NCBI GenBank assembly: GCA_900319255.1
Contig: ONNU01000073.1
Location: 1 to 20,975, forward strand
Reading direction: 5' to 3'
From: an uncultured Eubacteriales bacterium
GTDB taxonomy: Bacteria; Bacillota; Clostridia; Oscillospirales; Acutalibacteraceae
DNA: 20,975 nucleotides
Shown: in pieces, positions 14,541 through 20,975 of the stretch
How the letters are laid out: the number at the start of each line of letters is the position of its first letter
Numbering within the stretch: position 1 is the stretch's first letter
The notes under the pieces: generated by a model
What the model was told of the DNA's origin: nothing
What the model saw: the letters and a program-made list of their open reading frames with translations, nothing else
Databases searched by the model: none
Translations under genes and position numbers: made by a program

Positions 14541-15605
14541 ATGGGATATAAACTTGATCTTGGAGCATGGAACGGGGTGTTTGCCGTACCCTGCTGTATT
14601 GTTGATGAGCATCTGAAGCTTGCAGGAGCGGCGCAGCTGAAGGTGATGCTGTGGCTGCTTCGCCATAGCGGTGAGGAGCTTTCGGATGAGATAATAGCGT
14701 CGGCTCTTAATATGTCCCCCGCTGATGTCAGGGATAGTATGCTGTACTGGAAGGAAACAGGCGTTGTTTGCGAAAATGATTGTATTATTACTCCGCCGGA
14801 GGATGACAGAACCGTTTCCGCGCCCCTGCCCGCGCAGGTCGCACAGGCAGTGCAGCCTGCTCAGCAGATTCAGCCCCCTCAGCCTTTGACAGTCCCGGCA
14901 CCCGAAAAACAGGAACAGCCGGCAAAAACCGGGAATAAGCCCTCAAGAGCATTGTCAAGACCTGAAAAGCCTGATACAGTATATCTTGCGGAGAGAATGA
15001 ACAATGATGAAAGCATAATGTTCCTGATGCATACGGCTGATGAGATCTTCGGCAGACCCACCAGCAATAATGAAAAAGAGACGCTTCTGCTGATACATGA
15101 ATATGACGGCATCCCGGTAGAGGTGCTGATAATGCTTTTGCAGTATGCCCGGGATATCGGGAAATGCAATATCAGATATATAGAAAAGCTTGCGATAAAC
15201 TGGAGCGATGAGGAGATCAATACCCTTGAGCGCGCAGAGGAAAAGATAAGGATGCTTACAAGCGGCATCAGCGCTGCGGGAAGGATACAGCAGATAGTCG
15301 GTCAGGATAGGCATTCTCCCACACAAAAGGAGATAGCCTATGCGGATAAATGGCTGAACAGCATGAAGCTGACTGAGGAAATGATAAGATATGCATATGA
15401 GATATGCGTTGACGCAAAGGGAAAGTATATCCCGAAATATGTTGACAGCGTATTGTCAAGATGGGAAAGCGCCGGGATAAAGACCCTGGAGCAGGCGCAG
15501 GAGGATCAGCTCAGAGGAAAGCCGGCTCCGAAAAAACAAAAGACAGTCACATATGATATAGACCAGTATGAAAGCACGAACGCTATATTTGAGGAGGGAT
15601 TCTGA
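14541..15605 (+). CDS. DnaD-domain replication initiation/primosome protein
   Basis: A 354-residue protein. Residues about 1-85 form a winged-helix-like N-terminal domain typical of DnaD/DnaB primosome proteins. Residues about 86-145 are a Pro/Gln/Ala-rich linker. Two DnaD-type C-terminal domains follow, each ending in a YxxxI/V/LxxxW motif: YIEKLAINW (213-221) and YVDSVLSRW (300-308). In Firmicutes, DnaD and DnaB help load the replicative helicase at oriC and at restarted forks. I chose ATG 14541 because GGAGAAG (14528-14534) is 6 bases upstream; an ATG at 14526 lacks a site. Its TGA shares one base with the ATG of the helicase-loader gene, which strongly supports a joint role. Confidence 0.85.
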   Translation: MGYKLDLGAWNGVFAVPCCIVDEHLKLAGAAQLKVMLWLLRHSGEELSDEIIASALNMSPADVRDSMLYWKETGVVCENDCIITPPEDDRTVSAPLPAQVAQAVQPAQQIQPPQPLTVPAPEKQEQPAKTGNKPSRALSRPEKPDTVYLAERMNNDESIMFLMHTADEIFGRPTSNNEKETLLLIHEYDGIPVEVLIMLLQYARDIGKCNIRYIEKLAINWSDEEINTLERAEEKIRMLTSGISAAGRIQQIVGQDRHSPTQKEIAYADKWLNSMKLTEEMIRYAYEICVDAKGKYIPKYVDSVLSRWESAGIKTLEQAQEDQLRGKPAPKKQKTVTYDIDQYESTNAIFEEGF

Positions 15606-16594
15606 TGTCATACAGCCGTGAGATCTATGCCGAAGCGCAGAAAAGTATGGATCAGCGCAGACTGAACGCAGAGCAGGAGCTTGAGCGCCGCCGCAGTGAG
15701 CTGTACGCAAGCCAGCCCAGAGCCGGAGAGATAGAGCGTGAGCTTGTGAGTATCTCCGTCCGGGCAGGAAGGGCTGTGATAATGGGAGCTGATAAGGTAT
15801 CGAAGCTTGAAGAGCTGAAAAACCGCAGCCTTTGCCTGCAAAAGGAGCTTGCGCAGATACTGGAAAGAAACGGGCTTCCCGCAAATTACCTTGACCCATG
15901 GTATAACTGTGAAAAATGCCGTGATACGGGCAATATTGACGGAAAAATGTGCAGCTGTATGAAGCAGCTTCTCCGGCAGACAGCCTATGAGGAGCTGAAT
16001 AAGATATCCCCGCTGTCACTTTGCAGCTTTGAAAGCTTTTCGCTGGATTATTACCCTGATGATGTAATAGCGATGAACGGCAGGGATGTCCGTGATTATA
16101 TGAAGGGCGTTTTAAATTTCTGCAAAAAGTACGCCGATACCTTCAATGAACATTCCGAAAGCCTTCTTTTTGACGGAGGAACGGGACTGGGCAAGACCCA
16201 TCTTTCTCTTTCTATTGCGCAGGAGGCTTTGTCAAAGGGCTTCGGGGTAATATATGTTTCCGCGCCGAATATCCTGTCAAGACTGGAAAGCAGACAGTTC
16301 GGAGGAAGATCCACAGCCCGCCTTGAGGATGAACAGCTTCTGCAGGAATGTGACCTGCTGATAATAGACGATCTGGGAACGGAATTTGTCACAAGGTTCA
16401 CTCAGGCGACCATATATAATATGATAAATTCCCGCATCAATGCATCAAAGCCGGTAATAATCAGCACGAATCTGACGGTCAAGGAGCTTGAGGAGACCTA
16501 TGGCTCAAGAATGGCGTCAAGGATGATAGGAATGCTCAGAAGAGTGGATTTCTTCGGTAATGATATCAGACAGCTCAGACGCTTCAAAAGATAA
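15605..16594 (+). CDS. DnaC/DnaI-like helicase loader ATPase
   Basis: A 329-residue AAA+ protein of the DnaC/DnaI/IstB type. Residues about 10-90 are charged and helical, probably coiled coil. A zinc-binding region has Cys102, Cys105, Cys116 and Cys118 (CEKC...CSC), as in DnaI. Walker A is GGTGLGKT (191-198), Walker B LLIIDD (251-256), and sensor 1 ISTN (286-289). The region around SRMASRM would carry the arginine finger. It should deliver the replicative helicase DnaB/DnaC to DNA with the DnaD-like protein encoded just upstream. IstB transposition ATPases are a look-alike, but the zinc region and neighbour favour a primosome loader. It starts within the preceding stop codon. Confidence 0.88.
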   Translation: MSYSREIYAEAQKSMDQRRLNAEQELERRRSELYASQPRAGEIERELVSISVRAGRAVIMGADKVSKLEELKNRSLCLQKELAQILERNGLPANYLDPWYNCEKCRDTGNIDGKMCSCMKQLLRQTAYEELNKISPLSLCSFESFSLDYYPDDVIAMNGRDVRDYMKGVLNFCKKYADTFNEHSESLLFDGGTGLGKTHLSLSIAQEALSKGFGVIYVSAPNILSRLESRQFGGRSTARLEDEQLLQECDLLIIDDLGTEFVTRFTQATIYNMINSRINASKPVIISTNLTVKELEETYGSRMASRMIGMLRRVDFFGNDIRQLRRFKR

Positions 16595-16691
16595 ATAATT
16601 AATTACAAGCCCGGAGGGTGTGTCATAAAGACGCGAAAAGCGCCAGGATATCCGCTTACTCTTACGGGTGAAACAGAGAGGAGATATTACA
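16595..16691 (+). other. 97-base leader between the loader gene and degV
   Basis: No gene. It contains a small GCG-AAAA-CGC-like hairpin (GACGCGAAAAGCGCC, around 16631) and ends in AGAGGAGA, the degV ribosome binding site. I compared it from memory with common riboswitch cores (SAM, TPP, FMN, c-di-GMP, purine, fluoride) and recognised none. Confidence 0.3.
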
Positions 16692-17546
16692 ATGGGAAAA
16701 GTAATTCTGACAGCAGACAGTACCTGCGATCTTACAAAGGAGCTGAGCCGGCAATGTGAGGTAGCGCGTTATATACCCCTGCACATTGTACTTGGCGAAA
16801 AAAGCTACGAGGACGGAGTGAATATCGTACCCCCGGATATATATAAGAATTTTGAGGTCACGGGAACTCTACCAAAGACCGCTGCTGTAAATGTCAGTGA
16901 ATATATTGATTATTTCAGACCCTATGTTGAAGCCGGAGACAGCGTTGTGCATATCACCCTGGGCAGCGCGCTTTCATCCACCAGCGCAAATGCTTTTGCC
17001 GCAGCAAAGGAGCTTGGCAATGTTTATGTAGTGGATTCCTGCAACCTTTCCACAGGCTCGGGACATCTTGTTATCGAAGCTTCAAGGATGATAAAAAAGG
17101 GCTTGCCGGCGCAGGAGGTAGCCGAAAAGCTGAAAGCAATGACAGGCAAGGTACACGCAAGCTTTGTTATTGATAAGCTTGATTATCTCCGCGCAGGCGG
17201 ACGCTGCTCAGCGCTTGCAGCCTTCGGAGCAAATCTTCTGAAAATAAAGCCCTCGATATATGTAAATAATAAGGACGGCTCCATGTCTGTGGGAAAGAAA
17301 TACAGAGGAAAGCTTGATAATGTCCTTTTGCAGTATGTTGATGAACAGCTTTCAGCCTATGATAATATAAGGACTGATAAGATATTTATAACCCACGCAG
17401 GCATCGGTGACGACCATGTAAAGGTAGTTTATGATTATCTCAGCGGAAAGAAGATGTTTGAAAATATCTATATCACCACCGCAAGCTGTACGATATCATC
17501 TCATTGCGGTCCGGGAACGCTGGGAATACTCTTTATGACAGAATAA
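16692..17546 (+). CDS. DegV-family fatty acid-binding protein (FakB-like)
   Basis: A 284-residue DegV protein. Family members (FakB) bind a fatty acid and present it to the kinase FakA for acyl-phosphate formation in phospholipid synthesis. Seen landmarks: VILTADSTCDL (4-14) at the N-terminus, PKTAAVN (61-67), LGSALSSTSANA (90-101), VVDSCNLSTGSG (113-124) and LDYLRAGGR in the second domain. The Thr and Ser residues of the PKT and SALSST motifs line the carboxylate-binding pocket in known structures. I chose ATG 16692 behind AGAGGAGA; an upstream in-frame codon at 16668 lacks a site. No fakA is in the window. rnr starts 49 bases downstream. Confidence 0.9.
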   Translation: MGKVILTADSTCDLTKELSRQCEVARYIPLHIVLGEKSYEDGVNIVPPDIYKNFEVTGTLPKTAAVNVSEYIDYFRPYVEAGDSVVHITLGSALSSTSANAFAAAKELGNVYVVDSCNLSTGSGHLVIEASRMIKKGLPAQEVAEKLKAMTGKVHASFVIDKLDYLRAGGRCSALAAFGANLLKIKPSIYVNNKDGSMSVGKKYRGKLDNVLLQYVDEQLSAYDNIRTDKIFITHAGIGDDHVKVVYDYLSGKKMFENIYITTASCTISSHCGPGTLGILFMTE

Positions 17547-17564
17547 ATGAAATGGATAATAATG

Positions 17565-17583
17565 TGTCAGCCTGGTACTGACA
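17565..17583 (+). other. Hairpin abutting the rnr ribosome binding site
   Basis: TGTCAG (17565-17570) and CTGACA (17578-17583) form a perfect 6-bp stem with a 7-base loop. AGAAAGGAG, the rnr ribosome binding site, begins at the base of the stem. It may stabilise the mRNA end or modulate translation; it has no T-run and is not a terminator. Confidence 0.45.
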
Positions 17584-17595
17584 GAAAGGAGAAAA

Positions 17596-19713
17596 ATGAA
17601 CAAAGAAGCAAATGAAATGATACTCGAGGCGCTGAGACAGCAGGACGAACCCATAGAACGCAGAGATCTGCTTATTTTCAGCGGAGTGCTTGAGATCGAG
17701 GAATTCAATAATGCCCTTTCCTATCTTGAAAGAAGAGGAAAGATAATAATAGAAAGAAAAAAGGTCGGGCTGCCGGAAAATATGGGCTGCCTGTGCGCCA
17801 CCATAGTGCGTCAGGGCAGAGGCTTTTCCTTTGCTACGCCTGATAAAGAGGACATGGATGATATATTCATACATGAAAAGCACCTCAAAGGCGCAATGCC
17901 CGGGGATACGGTAATGCTTAAAAATATTACAGCCGGAGCAAAGGGCTTTTCCGGTGAGGTGGATAAGATACTTGAAAAGGGTACCCGTATCGTCACCGGT
18001 ACAGTAGAGCGTCCGGACGGAAAAGCAGGCAAGGCATATATCATGCCCGACAGTATGTATTCGGCTCACCTGCGCATTGTAAAGGGCGGCGAGCTTAAAA
18101 GCAAGGAGGGCGATAAGGTAAAGGCGGCGCTTTTTTACGATCAGAAGGAAAAGCGTGTCTATGCCAGAATAATAAAGGTATACGGCAAGGGCGACAGCGC
18201 AAGAGTATGCTCTGACGCAATAATTGACGGCTACGGTATACCGGTGAAATTCCCTGTGCCTGTCAAGCATGAAGCCGCAATGCTTGCTGCAAAGCCCATT
18301 ACTGATGCAGAAGCGGAAAAAAGGCTTGATCTTACTGATGAGCCGATATTCACCATTGACGGCGCAGATGCAAAGGATCTTGACGATGCTATTTCTGTGA
18401 AAAAGCTGGACAGCGGCTGGGAGCTGGGAGTGCATATCGCAGACGTTTCCCATTATGTAACAGCCGGCAGCCGTCTTGACGAGGAAGCAAAGCTCAGAGG
18501 AACCTCGGTTTATTTTGCTGACAGGGTTATCCCCATGCTTCCGGTGGAGATATCAAACGGCTGCTGCTCACTGAACGCAGGCACAAGAAAGCTGACATTT
18601 TCATGTATAATGACCTTCAATGCAAAGGCGGAGATGATCGACTACCGCTTTGAAAAGAGTATAATAAGCTCAAAGGTACGCGGAGTTTACAGCGAGGTCA
18701 ATGCGATACTTGACGGAACAGCGGATGAACAGCTGAAGGAAAAATATGCGCCTGTATACGATGAGATATTTACAGCAAATGAGCTTGCAGAGATCCTGAA
18801 GACAAAGGCAAAGCGCAGAGGTGAGCTTGGGATAGAAACCACAGAGCTTCGTTTTGTGCTTGACGAGCAGGGCGTATGTATCGGAGTTTCAGAGCGTGAA
18901 CGGGGAGTTGCTGAGGAGCTTATCGAGCAGTTTATGATAAGCGCAAACAGTGCAGCAGCGCTGTATGCAAAAAGCGCAGGTATTCCCTTTGTATACCGTG
19001 TTCACGAAGCGCCTGATGAGGATAAGCTGGCATCTCTCAGCGAGCTTGCAGCTGCCTGCGGCTTCCAGACAAGACGACTGAAGGAGGGCGTAAGACAGAC
19101 CGATCTTTCAGCCCTGATTGAAAAAGCGAAGGAAACAAAATATTCAGCTCTGATATCAACACAGGTACTGCGCACAATGGCAAAGGCAAGATATGATCCT
19201 CGTCCGCTGGGACATTTCGGCTTGTCGCTGGAGGATTACTGCCATTTCACTTCACCGATAAGAAGATACCCGGATACATCCATCCACCGCATACTGACCG
19301 AGCTTGTCAGCGGCATACCTGTTGATAAGATAAAGAGCAGATACGAGGAATTTGCGTCGGAATCAGCAAAGCTTTCATCTGATTATGAGATAAGGGCAGT
19401 CCGCGCAGAGCGTGATACAGAAAAATGCTATGCGGCAGAATATATGAGAGCGCATCTTGGCGAGGAATATGACGGAGTAGTTTCGGGAGTGACGAACAAG
19501 GGCATTTTCGTAATGATACCCAACGGTATAGAGGGCTTTGTTGACCTGACGGCGATTGACGGCACAGAGTATATCTTTGACGGAAAGACCACCACAACCG
19601 ATACACGCAGCGGTCATAGCTATTGCATCGGCGATGAGGTAAGAATACAGGCAGCCGCAGCAAGTGTTGCAATGGGAACGATAGATTTTGCGCTTGCAGG
19701 AAATAACAAATAA
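17596..19713 (+). CDS. rnr: Ribonuclease R
   Basis: A 705-residue RNB-family 3'-5' exoribonuclease that degrades structured RNA. Order: N-terminal helix-turn-helix (about 1-55), cold-shock domains (about 65-240, including GRGFSFATP and DDIFIHEKHLKGAMPGD), the RNB catalytic domain, and a C-terminal S1 domain (GVVSGVTNKGIFVMIPNGIEG). Catalytic residues lie in TIDGADAKDLDDAI with Asp255, Asp261, Asp263 and Asp264. The second signature is HFTSPIRRYPD. The basic tail of E. coli RNase R is missing, as in many Firmicutes. AAAGGAG lies 5 bases before the ATG. In many Firmicutes rnr sits near secG and smpB; here secG is 5.3 kb upstream and no smpB or ssrA follows. Confidence 0.96.
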   Translation: MNKEANEMILEALRQQDEPIERRDLLIFSGVLEIEEFNNALSYLERRGKIIIERKKVGLPENMGCLCATIVRQGRGFSFATPDKEDMDDIFIHEKHLKGAMPGDTVMLKNITAGAKGFSGEVDKILEKGTRIVTGTVERPDGKAGKAYIMPDSMYSAHLRIVKGGELKSKEGDKVKAALFYDQKEKRVYARIIKVYGKGDSARVCSDAIIDGYGIPVKFPVPVKHEAAMLAAKPITDAEAEKRLDLTDEPIFTIDGADAKDLDDAISVKKLDSGWELGVHIADVSHYVTAGSRLDEEAKLRGTSVYFADRVIPMLPVEISNGCCSLNAGTRKLTFSCIMTFNAKAEMIDYRFEKSIISSKVRGVYSEVNAILDGTADEQLKEKYAPVYDEIFTANELAEILKTKAKRRGELGIETTELRFVLDEQGVCIGVSERERGVAEELIEQFMISANSAAALYAKSAGIPFVYRVHEAPDEDKLASLSELAAACGFQTRRLKEGVRQTDLSALIEKAKETKYSALISTQVLRTMAKARYDPRPLGHFGLSLEDYCHFTSPIRRYPDTSIHRILTELVSGIPVDKIKSRYEEFASESAKLSSDYEIRAVRAERDTEKCYAAEYMRAHLGEEYDGVVSGVTNKGIFVMIPNGIEGFVDLTAIDGTEYIFDGKTTTTDTRSGHSYCIGDEVRIQAAAASVAMGTIDFALAGNNK

Positions 19714-19723
19714 ATGAAATGAG

Positions 19724-20542
19724 GTGATCGTTATCAAAAGACTGGAATTCAGCTATAAGCTTTCGGCATTTTACAGCAGTCCGATAACCGATCACCGCTT
19801 TTATTTCCGTTTTCTCCCGCAGGATAACGCAAGGCAGAAAATAGAGCAGACCGATATTTTCATAGCCAATTGTCATAAATACGATATACTGACCGATGCA
19901 TACGGAAATAAAATGATAAGCGGCTATATCGGTATGCAGCACGCCCGCTTTGACCTGACAATGACCGGCAGCGTTATCACAGGGATAGATATTTTTGAGC
20001 ATTACAGCGAGACCGGAAATGAGGTCGCCGCCTTTCGCAGCCAGACAGCCCTGACTGAGCCGGGAGAGGAGCTTCTGCGCCTGTATAACGAGACAGGACT
20101 TGATAAAGCCAGAAGCGCCTATGAAGCGGCGGTATACCTGACGGATAATCTGCAAAGCATATTCCGCTATTCCTCAGGCGCAACAATATCAGGTGAAAGT
20201 GCAGAATCCGCATTCCGCAAGGGCGGGGGAGTATGCCAGGATTACGCTCATATAATGCTTTCGCTTCTGCGCCGCAGAGGGATCGCCGCAAGATATACGG
20301 CAGGAATGCTGATGGGGGAGGGGGCATCCCATGCATGGGTAGAGGTATTCTGCAGCGGCTATTGGTACGGTTTTGACCCCACGAACAGAAAGCTTGTGGG
20401 AGATGAGCATATAAAAGTATCAAGCGGCAGAGATGCAAGTGATTGTATGGTCATAAGCGGATCGATGAACTGGGGCGCTTCCCAGACCCAGCAGGAGCAG
20501 ACCATTGTCAGAGAGAAAAAAACCGCCCTTCACCGCAGCTGA
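19724..20542 (+). CDS. Transglutaminase-like cysteine protease-family protein, non-ATG start
   Basis: A protein of about 270 residues with an N-terminal beta domain of the type paired with transglutaminase-like domains, then the catalytic core. The triad is visible: Cys171 in GGGVCQDYAH, His203 in ASHAWVEV and Asp218 in GFDPTNRK (numbering from 19724). Relatives act as proteases or amidases; the substrate is unknown. There is no signal peptide, so it is likely cytoplasmic. The start is uncertain: no usable ATG exists until residue 64. GTG at 19724 lies inside the Shine-Dalgarno sequence GAGGTGATC (19721-19729), while ATC at 19733 sits at ideal spacing. It begins 10 bases after the rnr stop. 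The C-terminal 25 residues (after NWGAS) are polar and unremarkable. Confidence 0.8.
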   Translation: MIVIKRLEFSYKLSAFYSSPITDHRFYFRFLPQDNARQKIEQTDIFIANCHKYDILTDAYGNKMISGYIGMQHARFDLTMTGSVITGIDIFEHYSETGNEVAAFRSQTALTEPGEELLRLYNETGLDKARSAYEAAVYLTDNLQSIFRYSSGATISGESAESAFRKGGGVCQDYAHIMLSLLRRRGIAARYTAGMLMGEGASHAWVEVFCSGYWYGFDPTNRKLVGDEHIKVSSGRDASDCMVISGSMNWGASQTQQEQTIVREKKTALHRS

Positions 20543-20750
20543 AGGAGGATACGGCAGCTCAGACAAAAAAGGATCTGAATGCGCAAAGCTTAACGGTGAA
20601 AAATATTATAAACTACTGTATTTATGCGGATTTTTACACATCATTCCGCATTGTCGATTTTATAAAAAAAGTGGATTTCCGATCAAGCGTTATCCCCTCA
20701 AATGTAACAATACCATGTCTTAGTCATTAACCCCCGGCTATCCACAGGGA
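20543..20750. other. Non-coding spacer after the transglutaminase gene
   Basis: No credible gene. An AGGAGGAT directly follows the stop codon but is not followed by a usable start. A 6-bp stem TGCGGA ... TCCGCA (20625-20650) might be a weak terminator. CTATCCACA at 20738-20746 is one base from a DnaA box but stands alone. Confidence 0.4.
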
Positions 20751-20975
20751 ATAAGGAAAGGGGATTGCAAAAGGTGGAAATGCCAATGAAGCATGGCTCA
20801 GGCAATAAAGTGGAATAGCGGATTCGGGAGTTATTCTTTACTTCCTGGCTTCTATTTACCGCTAACTTCTTCCAGGGGCAGCGGCAAATGCCGCTGCGAC
20901 AAAAGAGGAGAACCACAAGAGGGTGGCTGGCGCCCCCCTCTTAAGGTTCTCCCCTTTTGAAATCCCCTTTCCTTA
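20751..20975 (+). repeat. Dispersed foldback repeat, copy D (near complete, runs off the window)
   Basis: The copy has both outer ends: TAAGGAAAGGGGAT (20752-20765) and its exact reverse complement ATCCCCTTTCCTTA (20962-20975), a 14-bp perfect inverted pair that may extend past the window. Between them lie the core (CAATGAAGCATGGCTCA), GATTCGGGA, TTATTCTTTA, a GCAGCGGC-AAAT-GCCGCTGC hairpin (20878-20897), ACAAAAG, AACCACAAG (20911-20919) and a GC-rich hairpin (20917-20942). The inner part of the left terminal repeat seen in A and B is deleted. There is no coding capacity for a transposase. Confidence 0.8.

Noticed and set aside
17533..18453. 306-residue open frame on the - strand opposite rnr
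   Set aside because: Antisense shadow of the well-supported rnr gene; no motif and no ribosome binding site.
20738..20746. CTATCCACA, one base from the DnaA box TTATNCACA
   Set aside because: Single site, no cluster, no AT-rich unwinding region and no dnaA/dnaN nearby; chance is likely.
1..20975. CRISPR array, prophage, integrase or toxin-antitoxin system
   Set aside because: The repeats are long, dispersed and lack regular spacers; no cas, integrase, phage structural or toxin gene is visible. The SMI1/KNR4 domain alone does not establish a toxin-immunity locus.

Overview
The window looks like a chromosomal segment of a Clostridia-class Firmicute, most likely a Ruminococcus-like member of the Oscillospiraceae. 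The basis is gene content and style: a DnaD-type primosome protein beside a DnaC/DnaI-like loader, a divergent topoisomerase IV-like pair of the clostridial type, DegV, a SecG with a long Ser/Glu/Ala tail, strong AGGAGG ribosome binding sites, and moderate GC. The genus is an inference. All convincing genes lie on the + strand and most are housekeeping.

Layout. 1-537 is non-coding: a truncated dispersed repeat (copy A), GC-rich palindromes and a good promoter. 538-3899 is a tight run of four genes: a U32/TrhP-like tRNA hydroxylation protein, a YqiA-like esterase, a DUF3592-like membrane protein and a Nim-like flavin-binding protein. uvrB follows at 3931-5889. A SMI1/KNR4 (SUKH) protein with an unusual repeated N-terminal motif (6083-7105) precedes the topoisomerase pair parE-like (7189-9180, TTG start) and parC-like (9227-11464). 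secG (11677-12279) has its own promoter and a terminator. cca (12665-14029) is bracketed by two copies of the dispersed repeat, B upstream and C overlapping its stop codon. A new promoter at 14443-14471 starts a second run: dnaD-like, dnaC-like loader, degV, rnr and a transglutaminase (to 20542). The window ends in repeat copy D.

How they work together. The second run groups replication initiation (DnaD-like plus helicase loader, overlapping by one base) with lipid handling (DegV/FakB) and RNA turnover (RNase R). RNase R is commonly found next to secG in Firmicutes; here the two are about 5.3 kb apart, with the repeat-flanked cca and the primosome pair between them.

I found no complete novel enzymatic system, prophage, CRISPR array or transposase. 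The most interesting material is non-coding: a foldback, MITE-like repeat family with four copies, carrying hairpins and a terminator-like stem. It supplies the stop codon of cca, and in two intergenic regions it sits beside GC-rich palindromes placed just upstream of promoters. Also notable are a transglutaminase gene whose expected ATG is ATC, the SecG tail, the motif-bearing SMI1/KNR4 protein, and an Ala at the quinolone-contact position of the ParC-like subunit.
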